In this document: one piece after another, positions 32,333-40,948 of the stretch
How positions within the stretch are numbered: the first letter of the stretch is position 1
How the letters are laid out: each line of letters opens with the position of its first letter
Source of the DNA: JBBTCX01 sp964494205
GTDB taxonomy: Bacteria > Planctomycetota > Phycisphaerae > UBA1845
Assembly (NCBI GenBank): GCA_964494205.1
Contig: CAZBRD010000013.1
Span: 62,001-126,000 of the forward strand
Length of the DNA stretch: 64,000 bases
Direction: 5' to 3'
Made by a program: the position numbers and the translations under genes
Notes under the pieces: model-generated
Database searches by the model: none
Seen by the model: the letters and a program-made list of their open reading frames with translations, nothing else
What the model was told of the DNA's origin: nothing

Positions 32333-34669
32333 TCACTTCGTTGGCGAATTTTCTTTCTTCAGGTTGATTTCAAGAGAAATATCGCCTTCTGTGTGCGTGT
32401 ATGGTCGTGACAGGGAGCGCACGTAACCCGGCGCATCGACTGCGATAATATGCTTATCAAAACCCGGCAGTTGGGTCGCAGATTCCCGTACAGTAATTTC
32501 AAACTCCCCATTTGAGTACGTAGTCGGCTCCCCGGAGTTCTCCTCGTCGAAAAACACGTTGTCCTTATCAAGGAAAAAGCCTAACCGTACCTCGAACGAA
32601 TTGATCTTTCCTCCGGTCTCTGCATCGGTTACCTGGCCCCGTATCCGAAATGGCGGTCTCATGGTTATGTTTGAAAACTCTTTGACGCTGGCCGAAAGGC
32701 TGAATCGGTGAACCATCAATCCTTCCTTGGTTGCATGTCCACTTACGAAGCCCATCCCGACAGGAAAAGAAAATGAGCCGCTTGCATCTGTTGTCAATTT
32801 CACGGGTGAGATTGGACCCGATCGGTACGAATCGATCGTGAGGTCTACGTCTTTTAGAGGCTTTCCTTCTGCATCGGCCACTTTGAACGTCGTCGGGGGT
32901 GTCTCTTTCACTTCCATTCGGTATCGATCTAGTTTGGATGGCAGCATGACCCCATGCATAACGGGCTCGCAACCTTCTACAACTGCAATGAGGGAATAAT
33001 CGCCCGCAGGAATCCCTTCGAAGCGAAACGTTCCAAGGTCATCCGTTGTTGTAACAAAGGGGATGGACTTCTTGTCATAAGTGCGCGGCGAGAGCGACAC
33101 GACAGCACCTTTGAACGGCTTTGGACCAAAAACGTCTCCCACAATGGAGTTTCCCTCGTTCGACGATTTGACATTTTGTTTTGGAGTTGTGTCATTGCGC
33201 GTGGAATTTGCCTGAGTGGACGCGTGAAGCCGTTCTCGCCCACTTCGGCGACCCCTGTCGAAAGCGTCTCTGTACTTTTCCGGAATCTCGGGGGCTTTCT
33301 CATCGGGTAAAGCAAATAGAATGCCCAGTGTGAACGCAGCACTTCGCTGATGTTCGATATCTTTGCCATTAAGAACTTCTAACAGTTCAGGCACTGCTTC
33401 CTTTGCCGAAGGGCCAATCTTAGCAATTACACCAATAGCATTTTCTCTTTCCCAACGGTCTTCACTGGTAAGTGCAATCCGCAACGCAGGCACGGCCTGC
33501 ACCGCATCGGGGCCCATTGCACCTATCGCGCGTATTGCGGCATTCCGATTGCTGAAACGGTCTTTCCCTTCTTCCTGCATGATCGCGATTAGCTTCGGAA
33601 GAGCATCGATAGCAGCTGGACCAGCTGCTTCCAACCCCGCGATTACGCTGTAGCGGAACATTGAATTCTCTTGATCAAGCAATCCAATGAGAACATCAAT
33701 TGCTTGCCGTTGATCGCGCCCCACAGCTCCCAGGCATTTCGCACATGCGGATCGAAGTTCTTCCGATTGTTTTTCGTCGACGAGAATGGGTATCAGTAGC
33801 GGGACTGCACTTGAGGCGGCGGTGCCGAATTGAATAATGCAGCCAATAGCACGTTGCCGCTTTTTCTCGTCACCTTTAGTAAATGCCTCCAACAGAGGTG
33901 TAAGGCCCGCCTCGCCCGTATGCGTTAGGGCTCGACATGCGTGATGCGTCTCTTCCGGACACATCGTGAAGTATGCTTTCGCAATGATGCCAGCGAAAGG
34001 AGTTGCAGCTTCCTCTGCATTTGCCAGCAACCTTGCCGATTCTTCTCGCGCGGATTGGTTCTCGCTGGAGAGAAGCAACGCCAGTGCTTGCAATCCATCC
34101 GGCCCCAATTTCGACAACGTCTCAATGGCGGCATCGTGGACACCGCGGTCAGCATCGTTCGCGGCCATCGATAAAGCGGGAATCGCACTCGTTGCCTCCA
34201 TGCCGACTTCACCGAGCGCATTAGCGGCAGTTTCCCGAACTTCTGTGCGCTCATCTTTGAGCGCCTCAACGAGGCCGCGCACTCCCTGCGAACCAATCCG
34301 TCCTAAGGCCGATGTCGCGCTTTTTGCCACGCTCAGCGAAGGATCGTGACACGCTCGCGTCAGGCCGTCGGCTGCTGATTCTGCCTTGGGACCAAGATTT
34401 CCCAACGATGCGGCAGCCCCCGATCGAACTCGTTCGTCGGAGTCAGTCAGCGCTTTCGTCAGCGCCGGAACCGCTAAGTGCCCATCGGGAAGACTTCCGT
34501 ACGCGAGTACAGACGCAGCCTGTCTCCGAGTCTCTAATGAGTTACTCTGTAGTCGTTCGATCAATTTGCCAACACTAGGTTCGCCTGTATCAGCATTAAT
34601 GGGAAAGTATGAAAATAGGGAGGTGCAAATGCAGATACCAACGACCCTAGTTTTGGAATACTTCGACAT
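32333..34669 (-). CDS. Exported HEAT-repeat protein with carboxypeptidase-regulatory-like domain
   Basis: 778 aa from ATG 34669, which has GAGGAG 5 nt upstream; the frame extends 42 codons further. A signal segment (VVGICICTSLFSYF) is followed by about 12 HEAT/PBS-lyase-type repeats (residues 30-480; units such as VPALTKALTDSDERVRSGAA, SLGNLG). A linker (about 490-520) leads to beta-sandwich carboxypeptidase-regulatory-like domains (about 525-760; GTFRFEGIPAGDYSLIAVVE). The combination suggests a periplasmic scaffold for protein contacts. It diverges from the blaI-like gene, separated by 185 bp. Confidence 0.85.
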   Translation of the reverse strand: MSKYSKTRVVGICICTSLFSYFPINADTGEPSVGKLIERLQSNSLETRRQAASVLAYGSLPDGHLAVPALTKALTDSDERVRSGAAASLGNLGPKAESAADGLTRACHDPSLSVAKSATSALGRIGSQGVRGLVEALKDERTEVRETAANALGEVGMEATSAIPALSMAANDADRGVHDAAIETLSKLGPDGLQALALLLSSENQSAREESARLLANAEEAATPFAGIIAKAYFTMCPEETHHACRALTHTGEAGLTPLLEAFTKGDEKKRQRAIGCIIQFGTAASSAVPLLIPILVDEKQSEELRSACAKCLGAVGRDQRQAIDVLIGLLDQENSMFRYSVIAGLEAAGPAAIDALPKLIAIMQEEGKDRFSNRNAAIRAIGAMGPDAVQAVPALRIALTSEDRWERENAIGVIAKIGPSAKEAVPELLEVLNGKDIEHQRSAAFTLGILFALPDEKAPEIPEKYRDAFDRGRRSGRERLHASTQANSTRNDTTPKQNVKSSNEGNSIVGDVFGPKPFKGAVVSLSPRTYDKKSIPFVTTTDDLGTFRFEGIPAGDYSLIAVVEGCEPVMHGVMLPSKLDRYRMEVKETPPTTFKVADAEGKPLKDVDLTIDSYRSGPISPVKLTTDASGSFSFPVGMGFVSGHATKEGLMVHRFSLSASVKEFSNITMRPPFRIRGQVTDAETGGKINSFEVRLGFFLDKDNVFFDEENSGEPTTYSNGEFEITVRESATQLPGFDKHIIAVDAPGYVRSLSRPYTHTEGDISLEINLKKENSPTK

Positions 34670-34795
34670 GACGATCTCCTCGAAACAAACGCAGAGCACG
34701 AAAAACTTGTTTTGTCGACTTGGCTCTCGACTAGGATTGTAGTCAGTTTGTTGAGGCCTAAATAGAAGTTGCGAGACGAAAATATCTTCGCCCAC

Positions 34796-34841
34796 TTGAC
34801 TATCTGCTACACTTGTGGTAGATTCTGCTACATGAGTAGCA
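34796..34841 (+). promoter_or_regulatory. blaI promoter with two BlaI-type operators
   Basis: -35 TTGACT (34796-34801), a 17-bp spacer and -10 TAGATT (34819-34824). Two palindromes match the BlaI/MecI TACA..TGTA pattern: CTAC-N7-GTAG (34807-34821), inside the spacer, and TGCTAC-ATGA-GTAGCA (34826-34841), at the transcript start. Autorepression by the product of the next gene is very likely. Confidence 0.75.
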
Positions 34842-34854
34842 TGGAGGTGAATCG

Positions 34855-35226
34855 GTGAAGCTTAGTGAGGCCGAGTGGACCGTGATGAATGCTTTGTGGC
34901 AGCAGTCGCCGGCGAGTGCGCGGGATGTGCTGGAACTGGTGAGTGCCGAGACCGATTGGGCGTACACGACGCTGAAAACAATTCTCTCGCGACTCGCAGA
35001 AAAGGGCGCTGTGGGGATTCGTAAGCGGGCGAACCAGAGCATCTTCGTGCCGCTTGTCTCGCGCGAGGACGCGCGGCGGTCGGCTGTGCGGTCGCTGCTG
35101 GAGCGGGCGTTTGACGGAACGTTCGGGTCGCTCGTGCAGCACATGGTGACCCAGGAGAAGCTCTCTGCCGGCGAACGCAAGAAGCTCGCGACGATGCTGG
35201 CGAAACTGGATGAAGGCGGCAAGTAG
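34855..35226 (+). CDS. BlaI/MecI-family transcriptional repressor
   Basis: 123 aa, GTG start with GGAGGTG upstream. The winged helix is clear: LSEAEWTVMNALWQQSPASA, then YTTLKTILSRLAEKGAV. The C-terminal helices (AVRSLLERAFDGTFGSLVQH) form the dimer and protease-sensitive region. It would repress its own promoter and be inactivated by proteolysis signalled through the M56 protein encoded next. Confidence 0.92.
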   Translation: MKLSEAEWTVMNALWQQSPASARDVLELVSAETDWAYTTLKTILSRLAEKGAVGIRKRANQSIFVPLVSREDARRSAVRSLLERAFDGTFGSLVQHMVTQEKLSAGERKKLATMLAKLDEGGK

Positions 35227-35268
35227 CGGCGATGTGGGACCGTCTCCAATTAGCCGAAGAGCGAGTTA

Positions 35269-35409
35269 TGTGGGACCGGTTTTCAACCGGTCGATTGATG
35301 GGTTGAAAACCCGTCCCACACTATTTCAACGGACTAGAGCAGCTAACAATCAACTGTAGCGTCGCCCCTTGTGGGCGGCGTGGCGCCGGGGACAAGCCCC
35401 GACGCTACA
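35269..35409. repeat. Two large imperfect palindromes between blaI and the M56 gene
   Basis: First, 20-bp arms matching at 19 positions (35269-35288 and 35301-35320; arm starts TGTGGGAC). Second, 18-bp arms with three mismatches (35355-35372 and 35392-35409; arm starts TGTAGCGTCG). Both look like dispersed intergenic palindromes of REP type, unrelated in sequence to family A. Confidence 0.7.
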
Positions 35410-35447
35410 TTTGACTGAGGAATGCTCTGGCAGAACGTATCTGGAAC

Positions 35448-36602
35448 ATGATTGAACGGATCGATTACATTTCCGACGCACTGCTCGTGTGGCTGATTAC
35501 GACATCGATTCAGATTTCGATCGTCGGTCTGCTCATCGCATTGCTCGACCGTGTGATCGAGAACCGCGTGTGGCCGCAGGTTCGGGCCGCGCTGTGGTGG
35601 TTGCTGATCGTCGGTTTGGTGGTCAGTCCGTTTGCAAAGTCGCCCATCAGCATATGGACGAAAAGCGGCCCGATCTCCAAAGTCGGCGAGTTGATCGTCA
35701 GCAATCAACCCTCAGGGGAGTCGAATGCATCGATTCCTTCAAATGCAGATAGTGCGAACGCGATTAATCCTAGCGCGACGGCGGCGCGATGGAACTTGGC
35801 GAAATGGACCCTGCTGTCGATTTGGTCCATTGGGGTGGCCATCTGTTTTGCAGCAGCCATGTGGCGAAACGGGCAAGTCCGTCGCCGGTGGATTGGAAAC
35901 GAAGTCGCATCGCCAGCATGGTTCGCTGCGATATGCCGAGAATCGGCTGCGAAGATAGGTCTTAGGCGTTTGCCGCGAGTTGTCATCAGCGAGGCAGCAC
36001 CTGGGCCAGCCGTGGTCGGGGCCATTCGACCAGTCGTGGTGGTTCCTGCAAGCATCGTTAGTGATGCAGACCGCCAACCACTAGAGCACGTTCTACTGCA
36101 TGAGTTTGCCCATGTTCGGCGACGCGACGCGGTAGCCGGTCGATTCTGTCAGCTTGTGCAGATCGTCTATTGGTTTCATCCGATCGTTGGTCTCGCGCGG
36201 AAGCAACTCGAAACGCTTCGCGAAATCTGCTGCGACGAGCTGGTCGCGCGGGCGATGAGCGGCGAGGCTGAGTCGTATCGGCGAACGCTGCTCAACATGG
36301 CCCGCACCTTGGTCGACGCGCCCACTCCGGCGGCCGTTGGTTTCGTGCATCCTCAGAGTCAGATTATGGCTCGCCTGACGCACCTTGAGCGACCTTTGAC
36401 GAACCGCCCGCGAACGGTGCGCGCGACGGCCGCCACGCTCTTTGCGGTTTTGCTGATTTGCAGTGTTCCCCAGGTGCAATCGCTGGCTCCGCGGTTGGAG
36501 CCGACGGTTGCTAATCTCGCTGATTTGCCCGGATGTATGCAGCTTCGTTTCGCGGTCATGCGCGCACTGGCTGAGGAAGTAGCGCAGCGATCCGGCGCCT
36601 AA
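35448..36602 (+). CDS. BlaR1/MecR1-like M56 membrane metallopeptidase
   Basis: 384 aa. Transmembrane helices at about 12-35 and 45-63, a third near 125-145 and a last near 325-345. The zinc site is HEFAHVRRRD (HExxH near residue 223), with a second block ETLREICCDELVARA carrying the Glu/Asp ligand. The C-terminal sensor domain of BlaR1 (penicillin-binding type) is absent; only about 40 residues follow the last helix, so it does not sense beta-lactams directly in the usual way. Paired with the BlaI-like gene; a regulatory protease cleaving that repressor is inferred. Confidence 0.9.
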   Translation: MIERIDYISDALLVWLITTSIQISIVGLLIALLDRVIENRVWPQVRAALWWLLIVGLVVSPFAKSPISIWTKSGPISKVGELIVSNQPSGESNASIPSNADSANAINPSATAARWNLAKWTLLSIWSIGVAICFAAAMWRNGQVRRRWIGNEVASPAWFAAICRESAAKIGLRRLPRVVISEAAPGPAVVGAIRPVVVVPASIVSDADRQPLEHVLLHEFAHVRRRDAVAGRFCQLVQIVYWFHPIVGLARKQLETLREICCDELVARAMSGEAESYRRTLLNMARTLVDAPTPAAVGFVHPQSQIMARLTHLERPLTNRPRTVRATAATLFAVLLICSVPQVQSLAPRLEPTVANLADLPGCMQLRFAVMRALAEEVAQRSGA

Positions 36603-36652
36603 CTCGTAAATTGATTTCTCAGAATCTTCTCGAACGAAAGGAGACATTTTTC

Positions 36653-37285
36653 ATGTCGAAGCGACGATTGTTTGTACTCGCATTCTTGTTTGCGGCGGTA
36701 ACCATTCCGGTTGGGGTGTTCACATGGGCCGCAGAGGATAAGAAAGTGGATGCTCCGAAGATGCCCTCGCCAGAGGACATGGCAGCCATGATGGAGAAGG
36801 CCAAGAAGTTCACCGAGCCCGGCGAGCATCACAAGCTGCTAGAGAAGTTTGTTGGAAAATGGAACGCCGAAACGCGAATGTTCATGGGCGGTCAGGCTAT
36901 GCCGCCCGAAAAAGGCACGTGGGAAACGAAGTGGCTGATACCCGGACGCTGGCTGCAGGGGGAGTGGAAGACACAATTCATGGGCCGGCCATTTCAATCG
37001 ATCGTGATCAGCGGTTATGACAACTTCAAGCAGAGTTATGTTCATACACAAATCTCCAACCTGGACACCGCCATGACGCACGCCGAAGGAGATCTCGATC
37101 CGGGTGGAAAAGTCCTCATCACGTACGGCACCCTGGATGAATACCTTACTGGTGAAAACGACAAGATGGTAAAATACGTGTACCGCTTTGAGTCCGATGA
37201 CAAAATCGTGATGGAAGTGCATGATCTTCCCATTGGCGAGAACAACACCAAAGTTTTCGAAGTTGTCATGACGCGAGCGAAGTAA
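36653..37285 (+). CDS. Exported DUF1579 protein
   Basis: 210 aa from ATG 36653, with AAAGGAG 10 nt upstream. Signal segment (LFVLAFLFAAVTIPVGVF), then DUF1579 blocks: HHKLLEKFVGKWNAETRMFM, GTWETKWLIPGRWLQGEWK and SIVISGYDNFKQSYVHTQIS. The family has a lipocalin-like barrel; its biochemical role is unknown. It follows the M56 gene by 50 bp and may be part of its regulon. Confidence 0.85.
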   Translation: MSKRRLFVLAFLFAAVTIPVGVFTWAAEDKKVDAPKMPSPEDMAAMMEKAKKFTEPGEHHKLLEKFVGKWNAETRMFMGGQAMPPEKGTWETKWLIPGRWLQGEWKTQFMGRPFQSIVISGYDNFKQSYVHTQISNLDTAMTHAEGDLDPGGKVLITYGTLDEYLTGENDKMVKYVYRFESDDKIVMEVHDLPIGENNTKVFEVVMTRAK

Positions 37286-37333
37286 GACGGTTGCTTGCGG
37301 TTGAAGCAACATTCACAAGATACGAGGTGAGGC

Positions 37334-37786
37334 ATGGCCAAGTTTACGTTGACTCGATCGATCAACGCACCGCGCGAGGTTGTGTTCGCGCAGATTAGTG
37401 ATTTCGCGAACGCGCCGAAATTCTGCAGCGGCATCAAGAAAATCGAGATGCTCACCAACGGAGCGGTCGGGGTGGGCACGCGATTCAAAGAGACGCGCAT
37501 CATGTTCAAACGCGAAGCCACCGAAACGATGGAAGTCTTCGCATTCGACCCGCCAAACGGATACACGCTTGGCGCGGAGAGTTGCGGGTGTCGGTGTCGT
37601 TCAAGTTTCCAACTGGAGCCGCGCGGAAACGGAACCGAACTGACGATGTCGTTTGACATGCAGCCGCTCAACTTCTTTGCGAAGGTAATGAGTGTGCTGA
37701 TGAAACCGATGCAGAAAATGTGTCTCAAGATGTGCGAGAAGGACCTCGACGACATCAAGGCGTCAGCCGAGGCGAAGGCGAAATGA
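37334..37786 (+). CDS. SRPBCC-family (START-like) protein
   Basis: 150 aa with AGGTGAGG before the ATG. N-terminal TLTRSINAPREVVFAQISDF, then NGAVGVGTRFKETR, and a C-terminal long helix (KMCLKMCEKDLDDIKASA). This fold binds hydrophobic ligands. The neighbours (DUF1579, M56/BlaI) suggest a shared envelope stress context, which is inference only. Confidence 0.85.
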   Translation: MAKFTLTRSINAPREVVFAQISDFANAPKFCSGIKKIEMLTNGAVGVGTRFKETRIMFKREATETMEVFAFDPPNGYTLGAESCGCRCRSSFQLEPRGNGTELTMSFDMQPLNFFAKVMSVLMKPMQKMCLKMCEKDLDDIKASAEAKAK

Positions 37787-37836
37787 CCATGGATTGATCA
37801 TTTCGTCGACTCGATCAACTAAGTTTCGTGTACAAA

Positions 37837-37873
37837 ACCGTCGGAGTGGGCGTTCGCGGCTCGCTTCGACGGT
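37837..37873 (+). terminator. Possible terminator after the SRPBCC gene
   Basis: Inverted repeat ACCGTCG / CGACGGT with a 23-nt loop followed by TCTTGCATTTGG, in the 237-bp gap before the sigma factor gene. The stem is short and the loop long, so evidence is weak. Confidence 0.3.
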
Positions 37874-38023
37874 TCTTGCATTTGGCTGTGGTGTATTACT
37901 GCCGATACAATGGGGGGCCGGATAACTAAGCGATTCGTCAATGTTCGTCACCTGAGTAGGCCGAGAATTGTTTTCACGGATTGAAATCGTCTTTCGCGGT
38001 TTCGCAGCTAGATTCGATCGAGA

Positions 38024-38917
38024 TTGATGATGAACCATGCGAGCGCAGACGAGTTTCTGGTGGACGAAATCCGCAAGGGAAGCGGCGAAGCGTGGCGGCT
38101 GCTCATCGATCGCTATCATGGCCGGCTGCTCGCCTTCGCCCGCTCGCGAACGAAATGCCTCAGCGATGCCGACGATCTGGTTCAGGAGTCGTTCGTCGGT
38201 TTTCTCCAGTCGCTGACGCACTACAATCCGAGTCAATCGCTCGAAACCTATCTGTTCACGATTCTTCGCTACAAGCTCTACGACGTGCTTCGTCGAAAAA
38301 AGAGCAACGTGATTTCCGCGCCGGATGAGTCGGACGACTGGTGGGATCAGGTCGCGCCGGGTGTGGAGGAAACGCCGAGCCAGTTGGCCGCTCAGGTTGA
38401 AGCGCGACAGCAGCAGGAGCAGTTGCTTAGTGAATTATTGCAACAACTGATCCACGAACTCCGCGATCGCGAAGCCTTCAATGATTTGCAGGTGATCGAG
38501 CTGATCTTCTACGCCGGGCGACGCAACCTCGATATCGGCGAACTGCTCGACATCGACCAGAAGGCCGTCGCTGGCATCAAGTTCCGCGCGATCCAGCGCC
38601 TGCAGAAATTCATGGGCGAGCGCGACCAGGACGCGTTGGCCTGCCTCGATGAAACGTCAGCCGATGTCACCGTCGCCCGCGTATGGCGCGAACGAAGACT
38701 CACCTGCCTGAAGCGGAGCACGCTCGGTTCATACCTCCTCGGCGTGCTGGAGGAACCGTGGCAAAGCTACACGCAGTTCCACATGGACGTCGTCGCCTGC
38801 CCCATGTGCCTGGCCAACCTCGACGACCTCAAAGCCGAGCAGGAATCTGAGATGCCCATCGATCGCGAGCAGATTTTTCAATCAAGCATTGGCTTCCTGA
38901 AAAGGTCGCAGGTGTAG
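38024..38917 (+). CDS. ECF RNA polymerase sigma factor with C-terminal zinc-finger-like extension
   Basis: 297 aa. Region 2 (about 10-85) has FARSRTKCLSDADDLVQESF and the ETYLFTILRYKLYDVLRRKK promoter-melting block. Region 4 (about 150-200) has NLDIGELLDIDQKAVAGIKF. An extra 80 residues follow, with SYLLGVLEEPWQSYTQFHMD, then VACPMC; the His-x5-CxxC arrangement resembles the zinc anti-sigma (ZAS) domain normally found in a separate protein. Self-control by this domain is inferred. No anti-sigma gene is adjacent. Confidence 0.85.
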   Translation: MMMNHASADEFLVDEIRKGSGEAWRLLIDRYHGRLLAFARSRTKCLSDADDLVQESFVGFLQSLTHYNPSQSLETYLFTILRYKLYDVLRRKKSNVISAPDESDDWWDQVAPGVEETPSQLAAQVEARQQQEQLLSELLQQLIHELRDREAFNDLQVIELIFYAGRRNLDIGELLDIDQKAVAGIKFRAIQRLQKFMGERDQDALACLDETSADVTVARVWRERRLTCLKRSTLGSYLLGVLEEPWQSYTQFHMDVVACPMCLANLDDLKAEQESEMPIDREQIFQSSIGFLKRSQV

Positions 38918-38947
38918 CCGAATAGGACAGCGGCCTCAAAGTTCTAG

Positions 38948-39496
38948 TCAACAGACTCGCCTTGAGTCGAATCCCTCAGATTCAATGCCGAACGCGTGAT
39001 CGAAACGCGCGCGATAGTTTTGCCACGCGATGCACGATGTCAGCTCCACGAGCTGCTTCTCGTTGAAATGGATGGTCAGCGCAGCGAATAGATCGTCGGG
39101 CACTTGCACAGGAGTTTGCGTCATCGCGACGGCATAACGAAGCACAAGTTTCTCGACCTCAGAAAACAACGAACTCACTTCGCATGTGGCGAGCGCTGCT
39201 AGTTTCTCGGTGCTCACACCCTGTTGTCTGCCGACCGCAGACCCGATGTCCACTCAAAAGGGACAACCGATGATCGTTGCTACTTTGACTTGTGCGAGAA
39301 TCTTCAGGCTCGGGTCAACACACTTGGCTGCTTCTTGTCCAAGTTCCATGTGAGCGTATGCGCGTAAGAGACGTGGATGATGAGAAACGATCTTGACCGG
39401 CATGACCACGCGGCCAAGTTTGCGTTTCGTCAGAAAATAGGCCGCCCTAACGAGGAGTCCTGCCTTACTTGAATCCACACCATTAATTCGTGCCAT
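38948..39496 (-). CDS. AhpD-like/carboxymuconolactone decarboxylase-family selenoprotein (CxxU)
   Basis: 182 aa counting one selenocysteine. Two frames separated only by TGA (39256-39254) join as IGCPF-U-VDIGSAVG, where the family has the redox motif CxxC (GCPFC-x-DxGSA). The TGA is followed at the correct distance by a bacterial SECIS hairpin. The start ATG 39496 has GAGGAG 5 nt upstream. C-terminal FNEKQLVELTSCIAWQNYRA matches the family end, which shows the downstream half is intact and under selection. A thiol peroxidase/reductase-type redox role is likely. It is last in a TetR - AarF - AhpD operon, 12 bp after AarF. Confidence 0.88.
39226..39256 (-). promoter_or_regulatory. Bacterial SECIS element with the UGA codon
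   Basis: After the UGA (39256-39254) come 11 nt, then a perfect 6-bp stem GTCTGC/GCAGAC closing the loop GGTCG (39236-39232). The loop starts 17 nt after UGA. E. coli fdhF has a GGUCU apical loop at almost the same distance; the loop GG-U is the SelB contact. Confidence 0.8.
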
Positions 39497-39507
39497 GTCG
39501 TCTCCTC

Positions 39508-40938
39508 TCAATCCGGAGCGTCGTCTCCATACACTTCTCGCGATTCGGACTTGCCCAGACTCTTCATGTCAATTCTAGCACCAAGGCGATAGGCGAGCGC
39601 ACGAAGTCCCATGAGCTGACGGTTGATCCAGTTGTTGATGGGCAGACTGCGGAAGTACTTCTTTTTCATAGCCTCGGCGGTCAGATCGAGCCCGCGTTGC
39701 ATGAAGGCCTCGTCGCCGAAATTGAACGGACCGTCATGATTAAGATAACCACTTGACCAATCCATGAACTTGACGAGGAAATCAATGATCTCCGGCCTGC
39801 GAGGATCGTCCTTCGACAAATCCGCCGCCCGCTCCAGCACCGCACGCAAGGCATCACCACCCTTGAAAAAGGCGCGACAGACATCTACATAATAATCCCA
39901 TTCCTGTGCGGTGAATTCGCGGCAGCAGCCGAAGTCGATGACTCCCAGTCGGCCGTCGTGCAGGAACAGGTAATTGCCCGGGTTAGAGTCCGCATACCAG
40001 ATCTTCGCGGTGTGGGCGGTGCGGAAGGAAGCCTTCATAATTAGGTGGCCGTAACGATCGCGCGATTCTTGCGACGGATTCGTGGCGAGGTACTCGTCGA
40101 TGTGCACGCCGTCGAGATATTCCATCGTGAGCACGCGCTTCGTCGAGTATTTCGCGAACACTCGTGGAATGACGATGCCTTCATCCTCACGGAACACGGA
40201 GCGCGCCCGATTGAGCAAGGCGGCTTCGCGTTCGTAATCGGTCTCGGCCTCCATCATGCGACGCGCGTCTTCCCACTGCGCGCGGATGTTGTCCCAGTCG
40301 CGACTGAGTCGCATTGGCGTCATGATGGCCATCATGTTATTGAAGTCGGCGTTGATGGTTCGCGCGATGTTTGGATACTGCACTTTAACGGCCACGAGCT
40401 CGCCGGTTTTCAGGCGTGCGCGATGCACCTGGCCAAGGGACGCGGCTGCGAACGCTTTGGTTTCGAATTCCGCGAAAAGTTCCGCGGGATCGCCGCCGAG
40501 TTCATTTCGCACGTGCTCGCGAATCAGCGAGTAGTGCATGGGTGGAGCTTCGAAGCACAGCTTGCCGAGCGCTTCGACGAACTGCTCCGGCACGATGTTG
40601 GGATAACTCGATAACATTTGCCCGACCTTCATCAGGATTCCGCGAAGGTAGGACATGCCGCCGAGCAGCTTAATGGCAGCAGCCAGGTGCGTTTCGTTTA
40701 ACCGACGTTCGTTTTCGTCGCGATCGGCGAATCCGCTGCGCACCCAATAAGCGAGATAGGCGGCTGCGATCTTCGCCTGCAGGCTGCCGAGGGTCCACAG
40801 CCGGTCCATCGATCCGACCGGCACAGGTTTGTGCGACAACTGTGAAAGAAGTTCCTGCAGCTGTTGTTGAGCGGACGAGCATTCGGTTTGGCTTTCGAGC
40901 GGTAACGCGGCTACCAGTTCCGAAACATTTAGCGCCAT
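39508..40938 (-). CDS. AarF/UbiB/ABC1-family atypical kinase
   Basis: 476 aa. Family motifs: MKVGQM (the KxGQ loop, about residue 103-108), AAASLGQVHRARLKTGE (A-rich nucleotide loop), AVKVQYP with the catalytic Lys, YADSNPGNYLFLHDGRLGVI and DFGCCREF (DFG). UbiB proteins support quinone biosynthesis or lipid metabolism as ATPases. There is no strong C-terminal transmembrane pair. It is 10 bp after the TetR gene and precedes the selenoprotein, suggesting a redox or quinone-linked operon. Confidence 0.92.
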   Translation of the reverse strand: MALNVSELVAALPLESQTECSSAQQQLQELLSQLSHKPVPVGSMDRLWTLGSLQAKIAAAYLAYWVRSGFADRDENERRLNETHLAAAIKLLGGMSYLRGILMKVGQMLSSYPNIVPEQFVEALGKLCFEAPPMHYSLIREHVRNELGGDPAELFAEFETKAFAAASLGQVHRARLKTGELVAVKVQYPNIARTINADFNNMMAIMTPMRLSRDWDNIRAQWEDARRMMEAETDYEREAALLNRARSVFREDEGIVIPRVFAKYSTKRVLTMEYLDGVHIDEYLATNPSQESRDRYGHLIMKASFRTAHTAKIWYADSNPGNYLFLHDGRLGVIDFGCCREFTAQEWDYYVDVCRAFFKGGDALRAVLERAADLSKDDPRRPEIIDFLVKFMDWSSGYLNHDGPFNFGDEAFMQRGLDLTAEAMKKKYFRSLPINNWINRQLMGLRALAYRLGARIDMKSLGKSESREVYGDDAPD

Positions 40939-40948
40939 GGTGTGTCTC

